Positions 34,753 to 43,713 of a stretch of 64,000 nt of DNA are shown here, piece by piece. Numbering within the stretch: position 1 is the stretch's first letter; the number at the start of each line of letters is the position of its first letter. Source of the stretch: Pseudarthrobacter sp. IC2-21 (GTDB lineage Bacteria; Actinomycetota; Actinomycetes; Actinomycetales; Micrococcaceae). A program made the translations under genes and the position numbers. The stretch is taken from NCBI RefSeq assembly GCF_034048115.1, contig NZ_CP139145.1:1922001-1986000 (forward strand), written 5' to 3'. The notes under the pieces were generated by a model. That model saw only the letters and a list, made by a program, of their open reading frames with translations. It was not told the DNA's origin and did no database searches.

Positions 34753-36009
34753 GTGAACGCCGCCGCCCGCAAGATCCAGCGCATCTACCTCACCCTCACG
34801 CTGGGCAACACCCTTGCGGCCTCGTTCATCTGGGGTATCAACACGCTCTTCCTGCTGGATGCCGGGCTGACCAACCTTGAGGCCTTCACCGCCAACGCAT
34901 TTTTCACCGCCGGGATGGTGCTCTTTGAAGTGCCTACCGGGGTGGTCGCCGACGGCTGGGGGCGCCGGGCATCGTTCCTGCTCGGGACGGTCACACTGGC
35001 TGTGTCCACGTACCTCTACTACCTCCTCTGGCAGCTCTCCGCGCCGTTCTGGGCGTGGGCGGTGGTGTCGGTCCTGCTGGGCCTGGGCTTTACGTTCTTT
35101 TCCGGAGCCGTAGAGGCCTGGCTGGTGGATGCCCTGCATTTCTCGGCCTACGAAGGCAACCTGGAGACGGTGCTCGGGAGGGGCCAGATGGTGTCAGGCA
35201 TCGCCATGCTGGTGGGCTCGGCGGCCGGCGGCGTGATTGCCCAGGCCACCAACCTGGGTGTGCCGTTCCTGCTGCGCGTCGGAGTGCTCCTGGCAATGTT
35301 TGCCGTGGCGTTCCTGCTGATGCATGACGTGGGGTTCACGCCGGAACGCTCCCCGCATCCGCTGCAGGCCACCAGGGCGGTGCTGACCGCATCCATCCAC
35401 GGCGGCCTGAAGAACCCGCCCGTCCGGTACATCATGCTCGCGGCGCCGTTCAGCGCCGGCGTCGGCATTTACGTCTTCTACGCGCTCCAGCCGTTCCTCC
35501 TCGAACTCTTCGGTGACCCCCGGGCCTACTCCATTGCCGGCCTCGCGGCGGCCATTGTTGCCGGCGCCGAGGTGGTGGGCGGCTGGCTGGCACCGACCGT
35601 CCGGCGGCTGGTCCGCAAGCGGACCACGGTCCTGGTGGCCGCCGGTGCACTGGGCGGGCTCCTCCTGATGGCGCTGGGGTTCACCCGCCTGTTTTGGGTG
35701 GCATTGCTGCTGCTGACCCTGTGGGCGCTGGTCACCGCGGCAGCCACGCCCGTCCGGCAGGCCTACCTCAATGACATGATCTCCTCCAGGCAGCGGGCAA
35801 CAGTGCTGAGCTTCGATTCCCTGATGGGATCCAGCGGCGGGATCGTGGTGCAGCCGCTGATGGGCCGGGCAGCCGACGTGTACGGGTACTCCCTGTCGCT
35901 GGCCCTGAGCGGGGTGATCGGACTGTTCGCGGTGCCGTTCCTGCTGGCAAGCCGCCGGCGGCGCTCGCCGGCCGACACCGCTACAGCCGCTTCTGAGGCA
36001 CCCCTCTGA
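34753..36009 (+). CDS. MFS transporter
   Basis: This 418-residue membrane protein has about twelve helices and major-facilitator signatures. The loop after helix 2 reads VPTGVVADGWGRRASFLLG, and the second half has PTVRRLVRKRTTVLV. The start is GTG 34753, 14 bases after the EF-G2 stop, so the two are probably co-transcribed. Transport substrate unknown. Codon use is like that of its neighbours. Confidence 0.8.
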   Translation: MNAAARKIQRIYLTLTLGNTLAASFIWGINTLFLLDAGLTNLEAFTANAFFTAGMVLFEVPTGVVADGWGRRASFLLGTVTLAVSTYLYYLLWQLSAPFWAWAVVSVLLGLGFTFFSGAVEAWLVDALHFSAYEGNLETVLGRGQMVSGIAMLVGSAAGGVIAQATNLGVPFLLRVGVLLAMFAVAFLLMHDVGFTPERSPHPLQATRAVLTASIHGGLKNPPVRYIMLAAPFSAGVGIYVFYALQPFLLELFGDPRAYSIAGLAAAIVAGAEVVGGWLAPTVRRLVRKRTTVLVAAGALGGLLLMALGFTRLFWVALLLLTLWALVTAAATPVRQAYLNDMISSRQRATVLSFDSLMGSSGGIVVQPLMGRAADVYGYSLSLALSGVIGLFAVPFLLASRRRRSPADTATAASEAPL

Positions 36010-36108
36010 CGCAGCGGCCGGACCATGTGAGGCGCCCTTGAGAGTGGCAGGGAGGGGGAGTAATCTGACGCAAACCACACTTCGCAAAAATTTTGACGAG
36101 GGAGCATC

Positions 36109-37965
36109 ATGCCTACTTTGCGACGTCGAGTGGCTGCCGTCACGGCCGTCCTGGCTTTGAGCGTGACGGCAGGCGGCACGGGTACCTCCGCCTTCGCGGA
36201 CGGCGGCCTGCACCCTGGAAAATCACCCACTGCCACCGGATACGGCGGTGCCGTGAGCAGTGTTGACGCGGACGCGTCCGCGGCAGCCCTGGGGGTTCTC
36301 CGCCACGGAGGCAATGCAGCGGACGCCGCAGTGGCCGCGGCCGCCACCCTGGGAGTCACCGAACCGTACAGTGCCGGGATTGGCGGCGGCGGCTATTTCG
36401 TTTTCTACGACGCCGGGACCGGCAAGGTGGAGACCATTGACGGCCGTGAGACCGCCCCGGAGACGATGCCCGCCAACGCGTTCATCAATGCCGCCACCAA
36501 AAAGCCCTACCCCTTCGCCGAGCTCGTCTCCAGCGGCGTCTCCGTAGGGGTTCCCGGCTCGCTCGCCACTTGGGAAAGGGCCTTGACGCGCTGGGGCACG
36601 CTGGGACTTGACGAAGCCCTGAAACCGGCCATCAAGGTGGCGGAGGACGGCTTCGTGGTGGACGAGACGTTCCGGCAGCAGACGTTGGACAACAAGGTGC
36701 GCTTCTCGGCGTTCACCCCGACCCGGAACCTTTTCCTGCCCGGTGGCGACGCTCCCGCCGTCGGAAGCGTCTTCCGCAACCCCGACCTCGCCGATACCTA
36801 CCGCCTCATCGCCGGGAAGGGAACGGACGCCTTTTACTCCGGCGCGCTGGCCGAAGAGATGGCAGCCACCGTCCAGGCCCCGCCGAAGGACCCCGCCTGG
36901 GCGCCCCCGGCCAGCGCCCCGGGCACCAGCATCCCGGCCTTTCCCGGCTACCTGACGACGGCGGACCTCGCCGCGTACACCACGCTGGACCAGGACCCCA
37001 CCCACGTTGAGTACCGCGGCTACGACGTGTACGGCATGGCGCCTTCCAGCAGCGGCGGCACCACGGTAGGGGAGGCGCTGAACATCCTGGAACCGTTCAA
37101 CCTGGGCGGGATGTCGAGGCCGGCGGCGCTGCACCATTACCTTGAGGCCACCGCCCTGGCGTTCGCAGACCGCGGGAAGTATGTGGGCGATCCGGCGTTT
37201 GTGGACGTTCCCACGGCCGCCCTGACCGATCCGCTGTTCGGCAAGGAACGCTCCTGCGCCATCAATCCGGCAACGGCGGCTGCCAAGCCTGTTCCGGCAG
37301 GGGACGTGTCAACCTACGACGGCGTCTGCCCGGTGACCCCCGCGCTGGCTGCCCACGAGACGGACACCGAAAACCTCTCCACCACCAACCTGACCGTCGC
37401 CGACAAGTGGGGCAATGTGGTGGAATACACCCTCACCATCGAGCAGACCGGCGGTTCGGGCATCGTGGTTCCGGGCCGCGGGTTCCTGCTGAACAACGAG
37501 CTGACCGACTTCTCCTACGACTCCACGAACCCCGCGGACCCGAACCGGGTGGAACCGGGCAAACGGCCCCGGTCGTCCATGTCGCCCACCATCATCCTCA
37601 AGGATGACGAGCCGTTCCTCGCCCTGGGCTCACCCGGCGGATCCACCATCATCACCACCGTCCTGCAGACCATCCTGAACCGCGTGGACCTGGGCATGAG
37701 CGTGTCCGACTCCATTGCGGCGCCGCGTGCGTCGCAGCGGAACACCGCCAGTGTCACGGCCGAGCCCGGCTTCATCAGTGCTTACGGCAGCGGGCTGGCC
37801 CCGTTCGGGCACAAACTGGTGCCCGCCGGGGACGCCTTCACCTCGGCAGCGGAGATCGGTGCCGCCACGGCCATCGAGTTCGGCCGGAACGGGCGCATGG
37901 AGGCGGCGGCTGAACCTGCCCGGCGCGGCGGCGGTTCGGCGATGGTGGTCAAACCGGAACGGTAG
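36109..37965 (+). CDS. ggt: Secreted gamma-glutamyltransferase
   Basis: This 618-residue exported enzyme hydrolyses or transfers the gamma-glutamyl group of glutathione-like and other gamma-glutamyl compounds. A signal peptide (about 1-30, ending SAFA) is followed by the heavy-chain start GGAVSSVDADASAAALGVL and GGNAADAAVAAAAT. The likely processing and catalytic threonine is T425 (ENLSTTNLTVAD). Downstream substrate-binding stretches include PGRGFLLNNELTDFSYD and GSPGGSTIITTVLQ. GAGGGAG precedes the ATG. Because this organism probably uses mycothiol rather than glutathione, the natural substrate may be scavenged peptides. Confidence 0.92.
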   Translation: MPTLRRRVAAVTAVLALSVTAGGTGTSAFADGGLHPGKSPTATGYGGAVSSVDADASAAALGVLRHGGNAADAAVAAAATLGVTEPYSAGIGGGGYFVFYDAGTGKVETIDGRETAPETMPANAFINAATKKPYPFAELVSSGVSVGVPGSLATWERALTRWGTLGLDEALKPAIKVAEDGFVVDETFRQQTLDNKVRFSAFTPTRNLFLPGGDAPAVGSVFRNPDLADTYRLIAGKGTDAFYSGALAEEMAATVQAPPKDPAWAPPASAPGTSIPAFPGYLTTADLAAYTTLDQDPTHVEYRGYDVYGMAPSSSGGTTVGEALNILEPFNLGGMSRPAALHHYLEATALAFADRGKYVGDPAFVDVPTAALTDPLFGKERSCAINPATAAAKPVPAGDVSTYDGVCPVTPALAAHETDTENLSTTNLTVADKWGNVVEYTLTIEQTGGSGIVVPGRGFLLNNELTDFSYDSTNPADPNRVEPGKRPRSSMSPTIILKDDEPFLALGSPGGSTIITTVLQTILNRVDLGMSVSDSIAAPRASQRNTASVTAEPGFISAYGSGLAPFGHKLVPAGDAFTSAAEIGAATAIEFGRNGRMEAAAEPARRGGGSAMVVKPER

Positions 37966-37969
37966 GGTG

Positions 37970-38293
37970 CTACCGGCTCATTCCGGGACGGACGGCAACG
38001 AACTCGATTGCGGTCTGCACCTTCTTCTTCGGCCCGCGTGAAAAGCCCTTGGCGTCCAGCTGGTTTTGGGCGCGGTACACGGCCAAGGCTTCATCGTAGA
38101 TCTCGTTGAGCCTGCTGCCCTTGAATTCTTCCTGTGAGCCGTCGGTGAAGGTGAGGGTCACCGGAACGGTGGCGGGAAAGTGCCGCTTCATGCGAATGAA
38201 GCCTTCGGAGTCCTGCTGGAGGTGAATCAAGGGGGCCCTGCTTTCATGGTTGTTGACTTCCAGTCTGACGCATCCGCCGGTACGGATGCTCAT
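37970..38293 (-). CDS. Small conserved hypothetical protein
   Basis: I do not recognise this 107-residue soluble protein. It has a hydrophilic body with VRLEVNNHESRAPLIHLQQD, PATVPVTLTFTDGSQEEFKG, and a basic C-terminal part (GFSRGPKKKVQTAIEFV). The ATG at 38293 is a working choice; internal ATGs (for example at 38191) or a longer frame are possible, and none has a strong ribosome-binding site. It converges with ggt, 4 bases away, and diverges from hrpB. Confidence 0.5.
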   Translation of the reverse strand: MSIRTGGCVRLEVNNHESRAPLIHLQQDSEGFIRMKRHFPATVPVTLTFTDGSQEEFKGSRLNEIYDEALAVYRAQNQLDAKGFSRGPKKKVQTAIEFVAVRPGMSR

Positions 38294-38334
38294 GGGGTTC
38301 ACGACGCTCGGCGGATAGCGGGGACAATGGACAG

Positions 38335-41067
38335 GTGACTTCTCCGAGCAACCCGGGCGCCGCCGCGGCTGACGCTTCACACGGCGCTTCCGGGCACGGC
38401 CCCTTTGACCTGCAGGCGATCGCCGCAGGGCTGGCTTTCGAGGCCTCCCTTGCCGAGCTGGCCGGGGTGTTGCGGGCGGCCGGGCCGGCAGGCACCGCCG
38501 TGGTCCAGGCTCCGCCGGGTACCGGCAAAACCACCTTGGTCCCCCCGCTGCTCGCCAACCTCGCAGCAGGCCCCGGTCTTCACGCCGGCCCCGGGGGTTT
38601 GCGGGTGGTGGTCACCCAGCCCCGGCGCGTTGCCGCCCGTGCGGCGGCCCGGCGCCTGGCTGCCCTGGACGGCACACCGGTGGGGGACCGCGTCGGGTAC
38701 ACCGTCCGCGGCGAACGCCGGGCCGGGCCCCGCACGCTGGTGGAGTTTGTGACTCCGGGAATCCTGCTGCGCCGGCTCCTGGATGACCCCGGGCTCGAGA
38801 GCACCGGTGCCGTCATCCTGGACGAGGTGCACGAACGCGGTCTGGAGACTGACCTGCTGCTGGGCATGCTTGGCGAGGTCCGTCAGCTCCGCGGGGATCT
38901 CACCCTGGTGGCCATGTCCGCCACCGTGGACGCGCCGCGGTTCGCTGCCCTGCTCGGCGGCCCTGGCAGTGGAGGAGGAGAGCCCGACGGCGGCGGTCCG
39001 GCTCCCGTCGTCGACTGCCCGTCAGCCCTGTACCCCCTGGAGGTTCAGTGGGCTCCGCCGGCCGCCGCACGCCTGGACGGCCGAGGCGTGGCACGCGGGT
39101 TCCTGGACCATGTGGCGGACACGGCGGCGAATGCCCACGCCGCCAGCGTGCTACGGGATGCCGGCACCGATGCCTTGGTGTTCGTTCCGGGGGCCTGGGA
39201 AGTCTCGTATGTTGCGGGCCGGCTCCGCGGCAGGGCGGCCCCCGGAACCGAAGTGCTGGAGCTGCACGGCCAGGTCGGCCCGGCCGACCAGGACAGGGCC
39301 GTGTCCGGACGCCGGCCCGGTGGCCCGGCACGCATCATCGTTTCCACCGACCTCGCCGAATCGTCCCTGACCGTGCCCGGCGTGCGGCTGGTCATCGACT
39401 CCGGACTGACCCGGGAACCCCGACGGGATGCCGCCAGGGGGATGTCCGGATTGGTGACCGTCTCCTGTTCCCGGGCCTCCGCGGAACAGCGGGCCGGCCG
39501 TGCGGCGCGGCAGGGACCGGGGCGCGTAGTGCGCTGCTACGACCAAAAAAGCTACGGTGCAGCTCCGGCGCACGTCACACCCGAAATCAACGTTGCGGAC
39601 CTCACGGGCGCAGCGCTGACGCTGGCCTGCTGGGGTTCGCCCGGGGGCGAAGGGCTGTCCCTCCCGGATAAACCACCCGCCGCGGCCATGGCAGAGGCCG
39701 TCGAGGTTTTGCGGGAACTCGGTGCCGTGGCAGGTGACGGGAACCCCACCCGCCTGGGCCGAACGTTGGCCAGGGTCCCGGCCGATCCCAGGCTGGCCCG
39801 CGCGCTACTGGACGGTGCCGTGGCCGTGGGCCCTCACGAGGCGGCTGAAGCCGTGGCGCTTGTGGCAGGGGACCAGCGGGCCCCGGGGGCTGACCTTACA
39901 GCTCTTCTTTCGGCCCTCCGTGCAGGCAGGGAGCCTTCCGCCCGGCGCTGGACGGAGGACGTCCGCCGGCTGGAAACCATCGCGCGCAAGGAAAGCGCCG
40001 CCGTCGGCCCTTCGGTGATCACTGCTCCGGTTTCCGCAGCCGAGTCCCTGGGCCTCGTCGTCGCCTTGGCGTTTCCGGACCGGGTGGCGCGCCGGGTGCC
40101 GGGGGAGGGGCCAGCGCGCTACCTGCTGTCCTCCGGGACGCGAGCGGGTCTGCCGGCCGGGAGCCCGCTGTCCGGGTCTGAATGGCTGGCCGTGGCTGAG
40201 GTGTCGCGCGCCGCTGGCCGCGACGCAGCCGGGACCGGTGCGCTGATACGTTCCGCCGCCCCGCTGACGGCCGACCTGGCCCAGGCAGCCGCCGGGCACC
40301 TGCTCGCCGAAACGGTTGAAGCGAAGTTCGGTCAGGGCAGGGTCACGGCCCGGCGCGAACGTCGGCTCGGGGCCATCAGCCTGTCCTCCACCCCGGTCCG
40401 GCCGTCGCCCGCGGAGGGGCGGTCCGCAGTGGCCCGCGCGCTGTCCGGGGAAGGGCTGGGAGTCATTGGATGGTCGACGGCGGCAGACGCGTTGCGCCGC
40501 AGGCTAGCCCTCCTGCACCGCCAACTTGGCGCGCCATGGCCTGACGTGTCCGAGCGGGCGCTGCTGGCGGCCCTCGACACCTGGCTGGGGCCTGAGCTTG
40601 AGAAGATGGCCGGTGGCGCTAACACCAGCGGCATCGACCTCACCGACCCCCTGCGGCGGTTGCTGCCCTGGCCGGAGGCAGCCCGCCTGGGCGAGTTGGC
40701 CCCGGAGTCGCTGAAGGTGCCCAGCGGATCGATGGTCCGGATCGACTACCCCGACGTGGCGGAAGAACCGGGTGGGGACCGGGGACCGGACACGGACGAC
40801 GGCGGCCGGCCCGTGGTGGCGGTCAAGCTGCAGGAGTGCTTCGGCTGGGCCGAGACGCCGCGGCTGGTGGACGGCAGGGTCCCGGTCCTCTTCCACCTCC
40901 TGTCCCCGGCGCGGCGGCCGCTCGCGGTGACAGACGACCTGGCGTCGTTCTGGTCCGGGCCCTACGCGCAGGTGCGGGCCGAGATGCGGGGCCGCTATCC
41001 CCGGCATCCCTGGCCGGAGGACCCTTGGACGGCGCAGGCAACCGCGAGGACCAAAGCCAGGATGTGA
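38335..41067 (+). CDS. hrpB: ATP-dependent helicase HrpB
   Basis: This 910-residue DEAH-type helicase has Walker A PPGTGKTT (60-67), the Walker B DEVH box ILDEVHERG (D163-H166), motif III VAMSATVDAPRF and motif VI-region TDLAESSLTVPGVRLVIDSGL. A C-terminal HrpB-specific domain follows (ECFGWAETPRLVDGRVPVLFHLLSPARRPLAVTDDL). HrpB acts as an RNA helicase of uncertain target, non-essential in E. coli. GTG 38335 is preceded by GACAAT 6 bases away, fitting a leaderless start. The gene sits alone, divergent from a small hypothetical. Confidence 0.92.
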   Translation: MTSPSNPGAAAADASHGASGHGPFDLQAIAAGLAFEASLAELAGVLRAAGPAGTAVVQAPPGTGKTTLVPPLLANLAAGPGLHAGPGGLRVVVTQPRRVAARAAARRLAALDGTPVGDRVGYTVRGERRAGPRTLVEFVTPGILLRRLLDDPGLESTGAVILDEVHERGLETDLLLGMLGEVRQLRGDLTLVAMSATVDAPRFAALLGGPGSGGGEPDGGGPAPVVDCPSALYPLEVQWAPPAAARLDGRGVARGFLDHVADTAANAHAASVLRDAGTDALVFVPGAWEVSYVAGRLRGRAAPGTEVLELHGQVGPADQDRAVSGRRPGGPARIIVSTDLAESSLTVPGVRLVIDSGLTREPRRDAARGMSGLVTVSCSRASAEQRAGRAARQGPGRVVRCYDQKSYGAAPAHVTPEINVADLTGAALTLACWGSPGGEGLSLPDKPPAAAMAEAVEVLRELGAVAGDGNPTRLGRTLARVPADPRLARALLDGAVAVGPHEAAEAVALVAGDQRAPGADLTALLSALRAGREPSARRWTEDVRRLETIARKESAAVGPSVITAPVSAAESLGLVVALAFPDRVARRVPGEGPARYLLSSGTRAGLPAGSPLSGSEWLAVAEVSRAAGRDAAGTGALIRSAAPLTADLAQAAAGHLLAETVEAKFGQGRVTARRERRLGAISLSSTPVRPSPAEGRSAVARALSGEGLGVIGWSTAADALRRRLALLHRQLGAPWPDVSERALLAALDTWLGPELEKMAGGANTSGIDLTDPLRRLLPWPEAARLGELAPESLKVPSGSMVRIDYPDVAEEPGGDRGPDTDDGGRPVVAVKLQECFGWAETPRLVDGRVPVLFHLLSPARRPLAVTDDLASFWSGPYAQVRAEMRGRYPRHPWPEDPWTAQATARTKARM

Positions 41068-41267
41068 GGGCTTCGGCGTATCGTCGTGGTGCCCGCAGTG
41101 GCCGAACTGGGGCACTTTGACACGGACACGCCGCACATTGTGCCGTTTCGGGCCAGGTCACCGGCCAATGTGGCCGACGACGGTGCTCCTGACAGCCCGG
41201 GCAGGGTGGCGAGACTCACCCACTGTTGGCCGCCAGTGCTGTACGAGGCCGCCGCTTGATCAATAGT

Positions 41268-41945
41268 TTAGCCGCGGGGCCGCATGAAGTCCGCGACGGC
41301 CGGCGCCAGGGACGCGCCGATCTCCGCGGCGTCACGCTTCTTTCCTGCCACGGCAAAGGAATGGTCGCCGCCGTCGATCCACTGCAGCACCGCTGACGGA
41401 CCAATCCGGGACACCACGCCCTCCAGGAGTTCCCGCGTTGCGAAGGTGTCGCGGGAGCCCTGCAGGAACAGCATGGGCCGCGTGAGGCCATAGAGGTGTT
41501 CGTCGCGGATCTTCTCAGGCTTGCCTGGCGGGTGCAACGGATACCCGAGGTAGATGAGCCCGGCAGCGTCCATTCCCTCCGCCACGGCCATGGAGGCCAT
41601 CCTCCCCCCGAACGATTTGCCGGCAGCCCAGACCGGTCCCGTATCGCCGTGGGACTGCGCCTGGCGGGCGGCCTCGTCCATGGCAGCGCGCCACGTGGCG
41701 ATCGCCACCGGCGGCCTGTCCGGGAACTTCCTGCCCGCCCCACGGTAGGGGAAGTTAAAGCGCAAGGTGGCAACGCCGTCGTCGTTCAATGCCCGGGTGA
41801 ACCCGCCCATGAAGGGGTGCTCCATTCCCGCGCCTGCACCATGGGCAAGGACCAGGGTGGCGAAGGGGCGCGCCGGACGGGCGTACAGCCCGGAGACGTC
41901 AAGGTCGCCGACGTGGATGGTGACCGGGGCTTCTTCTGCGGGCAT
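41268..41945 (-). CDS. Alpha/beta hydrolase (KANL3/Tex30-like family)
   Basis: This 225-residue hydrolase has the nucleophile motif GKSFGG with Ser111, Asp166 in QGSRDTF and His195 in GGDHSFAV. The early oxyanion region reads LVLAHGAGAGMEHPF. This is the KANL3/Tex30/dienelactone-hydrolase-like branch. Substrate unknown. The start ATG at 41945 is preceded on the minus strand by CATGAT at 6 bases and leaves 48 bases to the divergent PolD2 gene. The open frame continues far upstream, but that part is antisense to PolD2 and is not protein-like. Confidence 0.8.
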   Translation of the reverse strand: MPAEEAPVTIHVGDLDVSGLYARPARPFATLVLAHGAGAGMEHPFMGGFTRALNDDGVATLRFNFPYRGAGRKFPDRPPVAIATWRAAMDEAARQAQSHGDTGPVWAAGKSFGGRMASMAVAEGMDAAGLIYLGYPLHPPGKPEKIRDEHLYGLTRPMLFLQGSRDTFATRELLEGVVSRIGPSAVLQWIDGGDHSFAVAGKKRDAAEIGASLAPAVADFMRPRG

Positions 41946-41981
41946 GGTTCCATCATGCCGGACCAATGCAGGGGAGTGGGG

Positions 41982-41987
41982 TAGGTT
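41982..41987 (+). promoter_or_regulatory. -10-like hexamer, leaderless PolD2 gene
   Basis: TAGGTT ends 6 bases before the ATG at 41994, with no Shine-Dalgarno sequence. The PolD1 gene has the same arrangement. Confidence 0.5.
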
Positions 41988-41993
41988 GTCCCC

Positions 41994-43016
41994 ATGGCGA
42001 GCGAACAGACCACCCTCACTGTCCCGGGCCCCAACGGCGAGCGCGAGATGCGCATCTCCAGCCCCAGCCGGGTTCTGTGGCCCCAACTGGGACTGACCAA
42101 GCTTGACCTGGCTCGCTACACGGTTGCGGTGGGGGAGGCGTTCATCGCTGCCAACGGCGGCCGGCCCGTTGCCTTGCAGCGGTACTCGGACAACGTTGAA
42201 GGCGACCAGTTTTTCTCGAAGAACCCGCCCAAGGGAACCCCGGAGTTCGTCCGCACGGTGAAGGTGACTTTTCCCAGCGCACGTTCGCATCCCATGCTGG
42301 TGCTGGACGAGCCTGCCGCCGCCGTCTGGGCCGTCCAAATGAACACGGTGGTGTTCCATCCGTGGCCCTCCCGCGCGGAGAACACAGACAACCCGGACCA
42401 GCTCCGCATCGACCTTGACCCCCAGCCGGGCACCGACTTTGACGACGCCGTGCCCGCCGCACTCGGCCTGAAGGAGGTACTGGGGGAGGCAGGCCTGGAC
42501 TGCTTCATCAAGACCTCCGGCAACCGCGGGCTCCACGTCTACGCGCCCATTGAGCCGCTGCACGAATTCCTGGAGGTCCGGCATGCCGTGATCGCCGCCA
42601 CCCGGGAGCTGGAACGCCGGATGCCCGGGAAAGTCACCACGGCCTGGTGGAAAGAGGAACGCGGGGAGAAGGTGTTTTTGGACTACAACCAGGCCAACCG
42701 GGACCGGACCATCGCCGGCGCGTACAGCCCCCGGGCACTGGCCCACGCCCCGGTTTCCTGCCCTGTCACTTGGGACGAGCTGGAAAGCATCAACCCGAAG
42801 GACTTCACCATCCTCACCGTCCCGGACCGGCTGAAAACCGCAGGCGACCCGTGGGCGGACATGAACGCAAACCCCGGCACCCTTGAGACGCTGCTGGGCT
42901 GGTGGGACCGGGACGTGAAGGCCGGTCTCGGCGAACTTCCGTTCCCGCCCGACTATCCGAAGATGCCGGGCGAGCCGCCCCGCGTGCAGCCAAGCAGGGC
43001 ACGCAAACCCGAATAA
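41994..43016 (+). CDS. PolD2-type stand-alone LigD polymerase-domain protein
   Basis: This 340-residue LigD-POL family primase-polymerase has metal ligands D140/D142 (IDLDP) and FLDYNQANRDRT, plus SSPSRVLWPQLGLTKLDLARY at the front. No ligase or nuclease domain is attached. Its length fits mycobacterial PolD2 (Rv3730c type), and it is shorter than the PolD1-like paralogue at 9636 because it lacks the roughly 70-residue C-terminal extension. It may act in gap filling or end repair with ribonucleotides. It is divergent from an alpha/beta hydrolase and convergent with yciO. Confidence 0.88.
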   Translation: MASEQTTLTVPGPNGEREMRISSPSRVLWPQLGLTKLDLARYTVAVGEAFIAANGGRPVALQRYSDNVEGDQFFSKNPPKGTPEFVRTVKVTFPSARSHPMLVLDEPAAAVWAVQMNTVVFHPWPSRAENTDNPDQLRIDLDPQPGTDFDDAVPAALGLKEVLGEAGLDCFIKTSGNRGLHVYAPIEPLHEFLEVRHAVIAATRELERRMPGKVTTAWWKEERGEKVFLDYNQANRDRTIAGAYSPRALAHAPVSCPVTWDELESINPKDFTILTVPDRLKTAGDPWADMNANPGTLETLLGWWDRDVKAGLGELPFPPDYPKMPGEPPRVQPSRARKPE

Positions 43017-43032
43017 GGACGGAAAGGGCCGC

Positions 43033-43653
43033 CTATTCGAAGCGGGACGGATCTCCCGCGCCGCGGCGCACCACCTCTGCCACCCCGCTGGAAAAATCCA
43101 CCACCGTGGTGGGCTCCGATCCGCAGTCGCCGGCATCAATCACGGCATCCACCTCGTGGTCCAGCCGCTCCTTGATCTCCCACCCCTGCGTCAGCGGATC
43201 CTCTTCGTCAGGCAGCAGCAGCGTGCTGGACAGGATCGGTTCGCCCAGCTCAGCGAGCAGGGCCTGCACCACCCGGTTGTCCGGGATCCGTACGCCCACG
43301 GTCTTTTTCTTGGGATGCAGCAGCCTGCGCGGCACTTCCTTGGTGGCCGGGAGGATGAACGTGTAGCTGCCTGGCGTGACGGCCTTGATGCTGCGGAACA
43401 CGTCGTTGCCGATGTTCACGAACTGGCCCATTTGGGCGAAATCCTTGCAGACCAGGGTGAAGTGGTGCTTGGCGTCCAGCTTGCGGATGGCCCGGATCCG
43501 GTCCAGCGCATCCTTGTTGCCCAGCTGCGCGCCCAGCGCGTAGCAGGAGTCCGTGGGGTAGGCGATCAGCCCGCCGTCGAGCAGCATCTTGACGGCCTGC
43601 GTGATCGCGCGCGGCTGGGGATCGTGGGGATGAACATCAAAGTATCGGGCCAT
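43033..43653 (-). CDS. yciO: YciO-type Sua5/YrdC family protein
   Basis: This 206-residue protein matches E. coli YciO in length and wording, for example GLIAYPTDSCYALG, HHFTLVCKDFAQMG, PGSYTFILPATKEVPRRLL and EPILSSTLLLP. The YrdC fold makes threonylcarbamoyl-AMP for tRNA t6A modification in its TsaC members, but YciO members are weaker and their role is unsettled. The separate TsaC/Sua5 gene presumably lies elsewhere. TAGGCT lies 7 bases before the ATG (43666-43661), suggesting a leaderless message. It converges with PolD2. Confidence 0.87.
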   Translation of the reverse strand: MARYFDVHPHDPQPRAITQAVKMLLDGGLIAYPTDSCYALGAQLGNKDALDRIRAIRKLDAKHHFTLVCKDFAQMGQFVNIGNDVFRSIKAVTPGSYTFILPATKEVPRRLLHPKKKTVGVRIPDNRVVQALLAELGEPILSSTLLLPDEEDPLTQGWEIKERLDHEVDAVIDAGDCGSEPTTVVDFSSGVAEVVRRGAGDPSRFE

Positions 43654-43713
43654 GCTCCTGAGCCTACGTCCCGGCAGCCGATTAGTGCATCAGACGGGTG
43701 CGAGGATGGGCTC

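Noticed and set aside
41090..41115. Hairpin after hrpB as a terminator
   Set aside because: GTGCCC and GGGCAC can pair, but the stem has two internal mismatches and no T-run; too weak to call. The roughly 200-base gap here otherwise shows nothing.
40995..41219. Small minus-strand ORF in the hrpB-hydrolase gap
   Set aside because: Half of it is antisense to the hrpB end, there is no ribosome-binding site or -10 hexamer, and the composition is Ala/Ser/Thr-rich shadow.
41946..43139. Long minus-strand open frame continuing upstream of the alpha/beta hydrolase
   Set aside because: It is antisense to the whole PolD2 gene and has no recognisable protein content; high G+C opens such frames by chance.
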